Shown piece after piece: positions 27,475 through 35,805 of a stretch of 64,000 nucleotides of DNA (the first letter of the stretch is position 1; each line of letters starts with the position of its first letter). Below the pieces are notes generated by a model. It did not search any database, was not told the origin of the DNA, and was given only the letters and a program-made list of their open reading frames with translations. The DNA lies in NCBI GenBank assembly GCA_934500835.1, contig CAKSTR010000006.1, positions 62,001 through 126,000 on the forward strand, written 5' to 3'. The translations under genes were made by a program, and so were the position numbers. The stretch is from an uncultured Paracoccaceae bacterium (lineage in GTDB: Bacteria > Pseudomonadota > Alphaproteobacteria > Rhodobacterales > Rhodobacteraceae).

Positions 27475-30400
27475 GTGCGGTTCACCAAGCTGCGTCTGAA
27501 TGGGTTCAAGTCGTTTGTGGACCCCACGGATCTGGTGATCCATGACGGGCTGACCGGGGTGGTCGGCCCGAACGGCTGTGGCAAGTCCAACCTTCTGGAA
27601 GCCCTGCGCTGGGTGATGGGCGAGAATCGCCCCACGGCGATGCGCGGCGGCGGGATGGAGGATGTGATCTTCAACGGCGCCGCGACGCGGACGGCACGGA
27701 ACTTTGCCGAAGTCTCGCTGGTCATGGACAATCAGGAGCGGCTGGCGCCCTCGGGCTTCAACGATGCCGACCAGATCGAGATCATCCGGCGGATCACGCG
27801 GGATGCCGGGTCGGCCTACAAGGTGAACGCGAAGGATGTCCGGGCGCGCGATGTGCAGATGCTGTTCGCGGATGCCTCTACGGGCGCGCATTCGCCGGCG
27901 CTGGTGCGGCAGGGCCAGATTTCCGAGCTGATCAACGCCAAGCCGAAGGCGCGGCGGCGGGTGCTGGAAGAGGCGGCCGGGATCAGCGGTCTTTATGCGC
28001 GGCGCCATGAGGCGGAACTGAAGCTGGCCGGCACCGAGCAGAACCTGCTGCGGGTGGATGACGTGCTGGAGCAACTGGCGCAACAGCTGTCGGTGCTGAC
28101 GCGACAGGCGAAACAGGCGGCGCGTTACCGCGAGATCGGCGAGGAACTGCGGCTGGCCGAGGGGATGCTGCTGTATCGCCGCTGGCGCGAGGCCGACGAG
28201 GCGCGCGGCATGGCCGAGGGCGCCTTGCGCGAACGGCTGGTCGCGGCCGCGCAGGCCGAGGCGGCGGCACGGGCTGCCGGCGCGGCACGGGAGGCGGCGG
28301 AGGGCGTTCTGCCGGCCCGGCGCGAGGAAGAGGCGATCGCGGCAGCGGTGTTGCAGCGGCTGGTCCTGCAACGCGATGCCCTGGGGGACGAGGCGGCCCG
28401 GGCGGCGCAACGGATCGAACAGCTGACCGGGCGGATTGCCCAGTTGGGCGCCGACATCGAACGCGAGGCCGGGCTGAACCGCGATGCGGGCGAGGTGATC
28501 GGCCGGCTGGAATGGGAGATCGAGCAGGTTGCCCGCGCCCATGACGGCCATGACGAGCGGCTGGCCGAGGCGGCGGAGGCCGCACGCGAGGCGGGGGTAT
28601 TGCTGTCGGATCGCGAAACGCTTCTGAGCGAGGCCACCGAGGATGCGGCGCGGCTGGCGGCGCGGCACCAGTCGGCGGCGCGGATGGTGCAGGATACTGC
28701 GGTGACGCTGGACCGGGCCGAGGGCGAGGCGGCGCGGGCGAGCGAGGCCGTCGAGGCGGCGCAAGAGACCCTGGCCGCCGCAGCCGAGGCTTTCGAGGCG
28801 GCGGGCGAGGCCCGGGAAGCCGCGGCGGAACTGGTGGAGCGCACCGAGGAGGCGCTGGCGGACGCCGAGGACGCGCGCGGCGAGGCGCAGCTGCGCGAGG
28901 CCGAGGCACGCGCGGTCAGGTCGGAGGCCGAGGGCGAGGCTTCGGCCCTGCGCGCCGAGGTGCAGGCGCTGGCCCGGCTGGTGGAGCGCGAGGCGCAGGC
29001 CGGTCATCAGCTTCTGGACCGGCTGGTGGTGGAGCCGGGCTATGAGAAGGCGCTTGGGGCCGCGCTGTCCGACGACCTGCGCCAGCCGGAAGTGGCGGCG
29101 GGTGCCCGCTCGGGCTGGGGGGTTCTGGAGCCCTATCTGACGCCGCAGGCCTTGCCTGCGGGCACGGAGCCGTTGGCGGCGCATGTCGAGGCTCCGGGCG
29201 TTCTGACGCGACGGCTGAGCCAGATCGGGCTGGTCGGGCGCGAGGATGGCTTCCGGTTGCAGCCCGGTCTGAAGCCGGGGCAGCGGCTGGTCAGCCTTGA
29301 GGGCGATCTCTGGCGGTGGGACGGGTTCCGCGCCGGGGCCGAGGACGCACCGAGTGCGGCGGCGCTGCGGTTGCAGCAGCTGAACCGGCTGGTGCAGCTG
29401 AAGCGCGACCTTGAGGAGGCGGCGGCCACGGCGGATGGCGCGCGGCAGGCGCATGAATCCCTGCAGGCACGGCTGGCCGATCTGGCGCGGGCCGACCAGC
29501 TGGCGCGCGAGGCGCGGCGGGCGGCGGACCAGCGGCTGGCCGAGGCGGACCGCGCAGCGGCGCGGGCCGAGGCGGACCGCTCGATCGCCGGCGGCAAGCT
29601 GGAGGCGGCGCGGCTGGCGGTCTCTCGCCATGAGGACGAGGCGATGGCGGCGCGGGGCCGCTTGCGCGAGGCCGAGGCGGCAGCGGCCGACCTGCCCGAC
29701 CTTGAGGCCGCGCGCGACAGGGTCGAGGCGGCGAAAGTCGCGGTCGAGGCGGCGCGGATCGCCATGCTGACCCGGCGCTCGGGCCATGACGAGGTGCGCC
29801 GCGAGGGCGAGGCCCGGGTGCGCCGCCGGCAGGAGGCCACCAAGGAGCTGTCGGGCTGGAAGCACCGGCTGGACACCGCAGAGCGGCGGTCGGCGGAACT
29901 GGCCGAACGGCGGGCCGAGGCCGAGGACGACCTTGCCGAAGCCCGCGAGGCGCCCGAGGACATCGCGGCCCGGCGCGAGGATCTGGTCGAGGCCATCGAC
30001 GGGGCCGAGACCCGGCGGGCTGCGGCGGCCGAGGCGCTGGCCGGGGCCGAAACCGCCCTGCGCGAGGCAGCTTTGGCGGAACGCGACGCGGAACGTCTTG
30101 CCGGCGAGGCCCGCGAGGACAAGGCCCGGGCCGAGGCGCGGGTGGATGCGGCGCGCGAGGCGGTCTCGGCCGCCGCCGAACGGATCGGCGAAGAGGACGG
30201 GCGCACGCCGCAGGAGCTTTTGGCCAGCCTGAAGCTGGACCCGGACAGGATGCCGGGCGCCGAGGCGCTGGATACGGATGTGCAAAGGTTGAAACGGCAG
30301 CGGGAGGCGCTTGGCGCCGTGAACCTTCGCGCCGAAGAGGACGCCAGCGCGGTTGATGCAGAGTATACCGCGCTGGCGTCCGAAAAATCCGATCTGGAAG

Positions 30401-30930
30401 AGGCGGTGAAGAAGCTGCGGGCGGGGATCGCCGGGCTGAACAAGGAGGGGCGCGAGCGCCTGCTGACCGCCTTCGAACAGGTCAACGCCAATTTCGGCCA
30501 GCTTTTCACCCATCTTTTCGGCGGGGGCGAGGCCCGGCTGGTGCTGGTGGAATCCGATGACCCGCTGGAGGCGGGGCTTGAGATCATGTGCCAGCCGCCC
30601 GGCAAGCGGCTGGCGACGCTGTCGCTGCTGTCGGGCGGCGAGCAGACCCTGACCGCGTTGGCGCTGATCTTCGGCGTCTTCCTTGCCAACCCCGCACCGA
30701 TCTGCGTGCTGGATGAGGTGGATGCGCCGCTGGATGACGCAAACGTCACCCGGTTCTGCGACATGATGGACGAGATGACCCGGCGCACCGAAACGCGGTT
30801 TCTTGTCATCACCCACCACGCGGTGACCATGGCGCGGATGGATCGCCTTTTCGGCGTCACCATGGCCGAGCAAGGGGTCAGCCAGCTGGTCTCGGTCGAT
30901 CTGAAGCGGGCCGAGGCGCTGGTGGCATGA
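27475..30930 (+). CDS. smc: Chromosome segregation protein SMC
   Basis: Structural maintenance of chromosomes ATPase, 1151 residues; dimers with ScpA and ScpB compact and segregate the chromosome. Walker A GPNGCGKSN is at residues 31-39. A long Ala/Glu/Arg-rich coiled coil follows, then a hinge at roughly 500-620, a second coil, the signature LLSGGEQTLTALAL and Walker B ICVLDEVDAPLDD. The GTG at 27475 matches family N termini (MRFTKLRLNGFKSF), but its purine tract is only two or three bases away, while GGAGG at 27441-27445 is ideally placed for an in-frame ATT at 27454. The next gene overlaps its stop. Confidence 0.95.
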   Translation: MRFTKLRLNGFKSFVDPTDLVIHDGLTGVVGPNGCGKSNLLEALRWVMGENRPTAMRGGGMEDVIFNGAATRTARNFAEVSLVMDNQERLAPSGFNDADQIEIIRRITRDAGSAYKVNAKDVRARDVQMLFADASTGAHSPALVRQGQISELINAKPKARRRVLEEAAGISGLYARRHEAELKLAGTEQNLLRVDDVLEQLAQQLSVLTRQAKQAARYREIGEELRLAEGMLLYRRWREADEARGMAEGALRERLVAAAQAEAAARAAGAAREAAEGVLPARREEEAIAAAVLQRLVLQRDALGDEAARAAQRIEQLTGRIAQLGADIEREAGLNRDAGEVIGRLEWEIEQVARAHDGHDERLAEAAEAAREAGVLLSDRETLLSEATEDAARLAARHQSAARMVQDTAVTLDRAEGEAARASEAVEAAQETLAAAAEAFEAAGEAREAAAELVERTEEALADAEDARGEAQLREAEARAVRSEAEGEASALRAEVQALARLVEREAQAGHQLLDRLVVEPGYEKALGAALSDDLRQPEVAAGARSGWGVLEPYLTPQALPAGTEPLAAHVEAPGVLTRRLSQIGLVGREDGFRLQPGLKPGQRLVSLEGDLWRWDGFRAGAEDAPSAAALRLQQLNRLVQLKRDLEEAAATADGARQAHESLQARLADLARADQLAREARRAADQRLAEADRAAARAEADRSIAGGKLEAARLAVSRHEDEAMAARGRLREAEAAAADLPDLEAARDRVEAAKVAVEAARIAMLTRRSGHDEVRREGEARVRRRQEATKELSGWKHRLDTAERRSAELAERRAEAEDDLAEAREAPEDIAARREDLVEAIDGAETRRAAAAEALAGAETALREAALAERDAERLAGEAREDKARAEARVDAAREAVSAAAERIGEEDGRTPQELLASLKLDPDRMPGAEALDTDVQRLKRQREALGAVNLRAEEDASAVDAEYTALASEKSDLEEAVKKLRAGIAGLNKEGRERLLTAFEQVNANFGQLFTHLFGGGEARLVLVESDDPLEAGLEIMCQPPGKRLATLSLLSGGEQTLTALALIFGVFLANPAPICVLDEVDAPLDDANVTRFCDMMDEMTRRTETRFLVITHHAVTMARMDRLFGVTMAEQGVSQLVSVDLKRAEALVA

Positions 30931-31277
30931 GCCTTGCCCAGGCGTTGCGGGCAGCAGGCTTCCCCGGCGTCGAGGAAGAGGGCGGCGTGGTCTATGCCCG
31001 GCTTTCCGCCAACGGTGCCGCGTTCCAGGCCGAACCTGACGAAGCCGGCTGGCTTCTTTCGCTGTGCTGGCCGGTGCGGGGAACGCCTGCGCAACTGGCG
31101 GCATGGATGGCGGCGCATCCCGGCAGCCGGATGGACATCTGGCAGGGCGAGACACGGGTCAGGATGGCCATTGGCGACACGGCTGATCTGCCCCGTTGGG
31201 CCGCGCTGGCCGAAGCCGCCGTGGTGACCATGGCCGGCTGGCGGCGGCTGCAAAGGGCACCCGGCGAAGGGATGTAG
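30927..31277 (+). CDS. Hypothetical protein co-transcribed with smc
   Basis: A 116-residue protein whose ATG overlaps the smc stop (ATGA), so it is translationally coupled. It has no membrane segment or signal peptide and no motif I recognise. The composition is Ala- and Trp-rich, with WRRL near the C terminus and LSLCWPVRGTPAQLAAWMA in the middle. Tight coupling suggests a role linked to SMC dosage or chromosome work, but this is only positional. Confidence 0.65.
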   Translation: MSLAQALRAAGFPGVEEEGGVVYARLSANGAAFQAEPDEAGWLLSLCWPVRGTPAQLAAWMAAHPGSRMDIWQGETRVRMAIGDTADLPRWAALAEAAVVTMAGWRRLQRAPGEGM

Positions 31278-31358
31278 ATCGCGGGCTGGCGGCGATTTAC
31301 GCCCTGTTTACGGGAATCAGGCAAGAACAAGTCCGGAACATCAACCGCGAGGTGCACG

Positions 31359-31454
31359 ATGAACGGGGCCTTGAGTCTTTCCGCCGCTCTGGCAGCACTG
31401 TGGCGTTCCGTGATCGGCGCCGCCGGGTCGCCCCTGGTGGTGCTGGCGCCTTGA
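31359..31454 (+). CDS. Possible 31-residue small protein
   Basis: An ATG with GAGG seven to ten bases upstream opens a 31-codon frame encoding a hydrophobic peptide (MNGALSLSAALAALWRSVIG and so on). It fills the gap between the smc operon end and the convergent glycosyltransferase. There is no family evidence, so it may be chance. Confidence 0.25.
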   Translation: MNGALSLSAALAALWRSVIGAAGSPLVVLAP

Positions 31455-31459
31455 CCCTG

Positions 31460-32470
31460 TCAGCGGGGATTCTTGTCGCCCTGCGGGCGGTCATCGCCCT
31501 GGCGGGGCGGATCGCGGCGTTGTCCGGATGCGGTGCCGGGCAGGCTGCGGGCCAGCGCGGCGATCCTGTCGCGCAGGCCAAGGTCGGCCTCGATCAGCCG
31601 GCCCTCGCCGGCCAGCAAGGCGGCAAGCTCGGACGTCAGCCGCTGGGTGCGGTCGTAGAAGAAGGCGATCTCCTCGGGGCCGGCGCCGGCGAGATGGGCC
31701 TGCATCCCGGCGTGATACTGATAGGCGCCGCGCGTCAGCCGGAACGGCAGCGCCTTCAGCCAGCCCTCGCGGTCCTGCGCGTGGAAATGCAAAAGCCGCA
31801 GCCGGCGGTCGAAGGCCGGGCCGGACAGGCGTTCACCGTTCAGAAAAGCGCCGTGCAGCCGGGGCGAAAGCCCGGGGATGCCGGTGCGGAAGAAACTCTT
31901 GCCATTGGTATGCGACAGATGGCCTTCGGGCAGCATCCCGGCGTAGGAGCCGAGGATCGGCTCGCGCAGATGGGCGACGCGCTGCTTCAGCGGGCCGCGG
32001 AACAGGCGGGCGGTGAAGATGTCATCGGGCAGCGACGGGTCGTGCATGGCCTCGAACGGCTCCATCCGCAGGGTCAGCTGGTCCGGCGGGACCGCGCCAA
32101 GGAGACCGGCCACCGTGTCGCCGGGCCGGGCGGGCCAGAGAAACTCATCGACATCGACATGGCCGATCCAGGGCAGCAGGCAGGCCTTGTAGGCGGCCTG
32201 GGCGTTGCGCGACTGCCGGTTCTGGTGCCGTTCCGGGCGCGCGCGCAGCCGGCTCCAGTAATCGTCGCCGCAGCGTGTCGCCGTGACCTGCGGGATGGCG
32301 GCCACAAGATCGAAGGCGGCATCTTCGGGATCGTCGAAATACAGCCAGATCCGCGCGGCCCCAAGCGACAGGTGATGCGCCACGAAGGCCATGACCTTCT
32401 CGGGCGGTGCCTTCACTGTGGCGACAAGGCCCCAGTCCGGCCCGGCAGGCGGATCGTCGGCGCGCGGCAT
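31460..32470 (-). CDS. Glycosyltransferase family 2-like (GT92-like) protein
   Basis: A 336-residue protein with a GT-A-like N-terminal half: LVATVKAPPEKVMAFVAHHLSLGA, YFDDPEDAA, and WIGHVDVDEFLW, where DVDEF is the nucleotide-sugar/metal DxD region. This pattern is typical of the GT2/GT92-like proteins abundant in Rhodobacteraceae, which are presumed to modify surface glycans. There is no signal peptide. The ATG at 32470 overlaps the stop of the lytic transglycosylase gene by one base (TGATG); a GTG one codon upstream is possible. The C-terminal 30 residues are charged and disordered. Confidence 0.75.
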   Translation of the reverse strand: MPRADDPPAGPDWGLVATVKAPPEKVMAFVAHHLSLGAARIWLYFDDPEDAAFDLVAAIPQVTATRCGDDYWSRLRARPERHQNRQSRNAQAAYKACLLPWIGHVDVDEFLWPARPGDTVAGLLGAVPPDQLTLRMEPFEAMHDPSLPDDIFTARLFRGPLKQRVAHLREPILGSYAGMLPEGHLSHTNGKSFFRTGIPGLSPRLHGAFLNGERLSGPAFDRRLRLLHFHAQDREGWLKALPFRLTRGAYQYHAGMQAHLAGAGPEEIAFFYDRTQRLTSELAALLAGEGRLIEADLGLRDRIAALARSLPGTASGQRRDPPRQGDDRPQGDKNPR

Positions 32471-33633
32471 CACAGGGCGTTCAGCAACTCGGCCGTGGGC
32501 CAGGCATCGGCCGGCAGGCCCAGGCGGCGTTGCTCTTTCTGCACGGCGTCGCGGGTGCCCGCGCCAAGGATGCCGTCGATCTGGCCCACGTCATGCCCCA
32601 GGGCCTGAAGTTTTTCCTGCAGCCGGGTCATCTGGTCGGGCGACAGCGCGGGATCGGGATTGCCGGCGGCATAGGACCGGGCGCCCTCGATCCGGGTGGC
32701 GAAGTAGCCGGCGGTGAGGACATAGGTGAAGCTCTTGTTCCATTCAAAGAGCACGCGGAAGTTGGGGTAGATCAGGAATACCGGCCCCTTGCGACCCTGC
32801 GGCACGATCAGCGTTGCAGGCAGGCCGGCGGGCAACGCGCCGTCGCGCGGGGCGATGCCAAGGGCGGCCCAGGCCTCGGTCGGCTGTTCGGTATGCAGGC
32901 CGGACAGCGACCAGTCGAAGCCCTCGGGTGCGGTGACTTCGGTCAGCCAGGGCTGACCCGGCTGCCAGCCGTGATGGCGCAGCAGGGCCGCGCCCGACAG
33001 AAGGGCATCCGGGGCCGAGGTCTTCAGCCGCACATGGCCGTCACCGTCGCCGTCCATGCCGCGTTCAAGAATGTCCTTGGGCAGCATCTGGACCATGCCG
33101 ATCTCTCCGGCCCAGGCGCCGGTGGTGTCCAGCGGGAAATCCCCGGCGGCATGCAGGGCGATGGCGGCGAAGATCTGCGGCTGGAACAGATCGGGGCGGC
33201 GGCAGTCATGCGCCAGGGTCAGCAGGGCGTTGCGGGTGTTGAAATCGCCCTGGATCTGGCCGAAGTCGGTCTCAAACGCCCAGAAGGCCAGCAGGATACC
33301 GCGGCTGACACCATAGTCGGCCTCGGCCCGGGCAAAGACGGCATCCAGGTCCGAGGCCTTGGCGCGCGCGGTCGAGAGCCGGTTCTTCGAGATCAGCGAT
33401 TGCGAGAAATCAAGGAAGGTCTTGCGGAAGACACCCTGAGACCGGTCGGATTTCAGCACCTTCTGATCCTGCCGGGCACCTTTGAAAAAGCTTTTCGTGG
33501 CGTCGGCGGGCAAGCCCAGTGCAGCGGCCTCGGCTGCCATGGCATCCAGAAAGGCGGGGAATTCTCCGCCACAGGGGACGGCGTGGGCGGGAGAGACCGC
33601 AAGGGCCGCAAGGGTCAGAACAAGGCTGCGCAT
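32470..33633 (-). CDS. Lytic murein transglycosylase, MltB-like, with peptidoglycan-binding domain
   Basis: Periplasmic enzyme that cleaves peptidoglycan with anhydro-muropeptide formation. The 387-residue protein has a signal peptide (MRSLVLTLAALAVSPAHA), a SLT-2/MltB catalytic domain with the catalytic Glu likely in LAFWAFETDFGQ and the GEIGMVQMLPKDIL motif, and a C-terminal PG_binding_1 domain (LQEKLQALGHDVGQIDGILGAGT). The ATG at 33633 puts the signal at the N terminus. It overlaps the end of cobD by 19 bases and the start of the glycosyltransferase by one. Confidence 0.92.
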   Translation of the reverse strand: MRSLVLTLAALAVSPAHAVPCGGEFPAFLDAMAAEAAALGLPADATKSFFKGARQDQKVLKSDRSQGVFRKTFLDFSQSLISKNRLSTARAKASDLDAVFARAEADYGVSRGILLAFWAFETDFGQIQGDFNTRNALLTLAHDCRRPDLFQPQIFAAIALHAAGDFPLDTTGAWAGEIGMVQMLPKDILERGMDGDGDGHVRLKTSAPDALLSGAALLRHHGWQPGQPWLTEVTAPEGFDWSLSGLHTEQPTEAWAALGIAPRDGALPAGLPATLIVPQGRKGPVFLIYPNFRVLFEWNKSFTYVLTAGYFATRIEGARSYAAGNPDPALSPDQMTRLQEKLQALGHDVGQIDGILGAGTRDAVQKEQRRLGLPADAWPTAELLNAL

Positions 33634-34547
33634 AGCTGCAAGGTTAGGGCGATTGTCACGGTCAGGGCAAGCATTCCGGCCCAGGCCCGCCACAGCGCGC
33701 GGCATGTGGCCCTGATCTCGGCGGGGCCGGGATCGCGGCGGCCCTCGGGCCAGACCCAGGGGTAATCGGTCATGCGGCCATCGTAGCTGCGCGGACCGGC
33801 AAGGGCGACGTTCAGGATCGGCGCAAGGGCGGATTCGGGCCAGCCGGCATTGGGGCTGCGGTGCTTGGGCGCATCGCGCAGCACCGGGCGCGGGTCCAGC
33901 CAGCCATGGGTCAGCGCGATCAGGAGCGCAGTCAGCCGCGCCGGGATCAGATTGAGAAGGTCATCCCAGCGGGCCGGGGCCCAGCCGAAATCCTTGTGGC
34001 GCGGGGTCATGTGGCCGACCATGCTGTCCGCGGTATTGGCGAATTTGTAGACCAGAAGGCCGGGCAGCCCGCCGATCAGATACCAGAAGGCCGGGGCGAT
34101 GACGCCGTCGGACAGATTCTCGGCCGCGGATTCGATGGCGCCACGGGCCACATCGGCGGGCTGCATCGGCGCGGTGTCGCGGCCGACGATCATGGCGACG
34201 GCGCGCTTGCCGTCGTCAAGGCTGCGCGACAGGCCGGTGGCGACGGCCCCGACATGATCGACCAGGCTGCGCTGTGCCAGAAGCACCGCCACGGTCAGGC
34301 ATTCAAGGATGCCGTAGTCGGGGAGGATGTGGATCAGCCAGCCAAGGCCGGCCGCCAGCAGGGCCAGCCCGACGGTCATCAGCACCCCCGCCAGACGCTG
34401 CGCCGGGGGGCGATTGAAACGGCGGTCCAGCGCGCCGATCAGCCGCCCGATCAGCACTGCCGGATGCGGGGCGCGGCGCCAGAGCCAGTCCGGCTCTCCG
34501 AACAGGGCGTCGAGAATCATGGCGAGGGCGAGAATCGGGGCGGTCAT
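33615..34547 (-). CDS. cobD: Adenosylcobinamide-phosphate synthase CobD/CbiB
   Basis: Membrane enzyme that attaches (R)-1-amino-2-propanol phosphate to adenosylcobyric acid in cobalamin synthesis. The 310-residue protein has LDALFGEPDWLWRRAPHPAVLIGRLI at the N terminus, AIESAAENLSDGVIAP, YKFANTADSMVGH and SPNAGWPESALA, all family hallmarks, and several membrane segments. The ATG at 34547 was preferred over one 66 bases upstream. No other cobalamin biosynthesis gene is adjacent, and I see no cobalamin riboswitch. Confidence 0.95.
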   Translation of the reverse strand: MTAPILALAMILDALFGEPDWLWRRAPHPAVLIGRLIGALDRRFNRPPAQRLAGVLMTVGLALLAAGLGWLIHILPDYGILECLTVAVLLAQRSLVDHVGAVATGLSRSLDDGKRAVAMIVGRDTAPMQPADVARGAIESAAENLSDGVIAPAFWYLIGGLPGLLVYKFANTADSMVGHMTPRHKDFGWAPARWDDLLNLIPARLTALLIALTHGWLDPRPVLRDAPKHRSPNAGWPESALAPILNVALAGPRSYDGRMTDYPWVWPEGRRDPGPAEIRATCRALWRAWAGMLALTVTIALTLQLCAALF

Positions 34548-34676
34548 GGCGGGAACTGGTGCGCCGCCCGGACGGGCGAGTGCAAGGGTGTTCAGCGCAG
34601 GAGAGCTTCTCAACCCTTGCGTGTTACGGATGCGACAAAACAGTCACGGCGGCTTCACATTCTTGCAACAGCCGTT

Positions 34677-34706
34677 GGCCATCAAGGACTCGCCTTGATT
34701 TTGGCC
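34677..34706. repeat. Hairpin between cobD and the 34.7 kb orphan
   Basis: ATCAAGG (34681-34687) and CCTTGAT (34693-34699) form a 7-base stem, extended by GGCC on both sides with a TTT bulge. It lies between two divergent start codons, so it may be an operator or leader hairpin. Confidence 0.35.
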
Positions 34707-34746
34707 GGTTCCGACCGAGGATGGTCCCAAGGAGGAGGACGCGGCG

Positions 34747-35100
34747 ATGCTGGAGTTTTTGCCAAACGACGTGCGCGAGGGGCTGGAGGCGGCGCGCAAA
34801 CGCGAGCAGCGTCGGCGGTCCAGGCTGCATGTGCAACTGGGTGGTGCGGTCTATCCCGTGCTGCGGATCTGGCAGAACGGCTTCGCACTCGACGGCGATC
34901 TGGCGCCCGGGCGGTTGCGCGGGCTGGTCGATCTGTATGACGGGCCGCGGCATGTGCTGCAGTGCCTGATCATCGCCTCGACCGCCGAGAATGGCGAGCT
35001 GGTCTGCGATTTCAAGCGCGCGACAGCGGTATCCGAGACGGCTCCGCTGGACTTCTGGCGCGGTGAGACCGCACCCGCGGGCTATCTGCCCCGGGTCTGA
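34747..35100 (+). CDS. Conserved-looking hypothetical protein, PilZ-like composition
   Basis: A 117-residue soluble protein. A basic stretch REQRRRSRLHVQLG near residue 20 is followed by alternating hydrophobic residues suggesting beta strands (VYPVLRIWQNGFAL, LRGLVDLYDGPRHVLQCLII), and then CDFKRAT. This recalls PilZ domains, where a basic RxxxR precedes a beta barrel, but the second PilZ motif is not clear. A strong AAGGAGGAG ribosome site precedes the ATG. It is monocistronic, and repeat copy 3 follows it. Confidence 0.55.
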   Translation: MLEFLPNDVREGLEAARKREQRRRSRLHVQLGGAVYPVLRIWQNGFALDGDLAPGRLRGLVDLYDGPRHVLQCLIIASTAENGELVCDFKRATAVSETAPLDFWRGETAPAGYLPRV

Positions 35101-35116
35101 GGCACGCGCGAGCGGC

Positions 35117-35164
35117 CGGGGGTTTCACCCCCGGACCCCCAGGATATTTTCACCAGAATGAAGG
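35117..35164 (+). repeat. Intergenic palindromic repeat, copy 3
   Basis: GGGGGTTTCACCCCC forms a stem, then GGACCCCCAGGATATTTTCACCAGAATGAA. It is placed between the convergent stops of the 34.7 kb orphan and the L,D-transpeptidase gene, and is very similar in layout to the copy at 636. Confidence 0.6.
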
Positions 35165-35173
35165 CCGCCAGCG

Positions 35174-35737
35174 TCAGGGCAGGATCTGGACCGGGGTGCC
35201 GATCGGGGCGTGGTCCCAGATTTCGCGCATCTGCGCATTGGTGATGGCGATGCAGCCGGCGGTCCAGTCGCCGGGGATCATCAGCGGCTCGGTCAGGCCG
35301 TTGGGCTGGCCGTGGATCATGATGTCACCGCCCGGCGCGTAGCCGCCGGCGCGGGCACGGGTGATGTCTTCGGGCAGCGGGTAGTTCAGGCCCAGCGACA
35401 GGTGGTAGGAGGAGCGGTCGTTGCGCCGGTCGATCAGATAGCTGCCCTCGGGGGTGCGGCCGTCGCCTTCGCGTTCCTTGTCGCCTTCGGGTGAGAAGCC
35501 AAGCGCCATCGGCCAGATCCGCACCGGCCTGCCCTTTTGGAACAGGGTGATGCGGCGGGCGGATTTCTCGATCAGGATGCGGTCCAGCGCGCCCGAAAGC
35601 GCCACCTCGGGCAGGATCTGGTCCGGCGGGCCGGGGCCGGGCCCCGGGGGCACGGCGGGAGGCAGCCAGATGGCGGCGGCGGCGGCAAGCAGCGCCAGAA
35701 GGAACAGGGCCGAGAACAGCCGGGCAATCATACGCAT
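35174..35737 (-). CDS. L,D-transpeptidase (YkuD) family protein
   Basis: A 187-residue protein with an N-terminal membrane anchor (about residues 5-25), a proline-rich linker and a YkuD domain. The catalytic region has IMIHG (His142) and GDWTAGCIAITN (Cys162). In most family members the last motif is SHGC; here Ala replaces the conserved His before GC, as in YafK/ErfK-like subgroups. It probably cross-links or trims peptidoglycan in the periplasm. Stand-alone gene. Confidence 0.88.
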   Translation of the reverse strand: MRMIARLFSALFLLALLAAAAAIWLPPAVPPGPGPGPPDQILPEVALSGALDRILIEKSARRITLFQKGRPVRIWPMALGFSPEGDKEREGDGRTPEGSYLIDRRNDRSSYHLSLGLNYPLPEDITRARAGGYAPGGDIMIHGQPNGLTEPLMIPGDWTAGCIAITNAQMREIWDHAPIGTPVQILP

Positions 35738-35805
35738 GCCCGACTGCTTAGCGGCGTCAGGACCCTGCCGGAAGGGGATCGCGCAAGCGTGAGCGGTCCC
35801 GCGCC

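Noticed and set aside
27064-31155. Very long open frame (over 1300 codons) on the minus strand opposite smc
   Set aside because: It mirrors the Ala/Glu/Arg-rich coiled-coil codons of smc in high-GC DNA, has no domain, and is dominated by Arg, Pro, Gly and Leu; smc on the other strand has full family motifs.
34548-34746. Cobalamin riboswitch upstream of cobD
   Set aside because: I could not find the conserved B12-box arrangement; only a short ATCAAGG/CCTTGAT hairpin is present, nearer the orphan gene.
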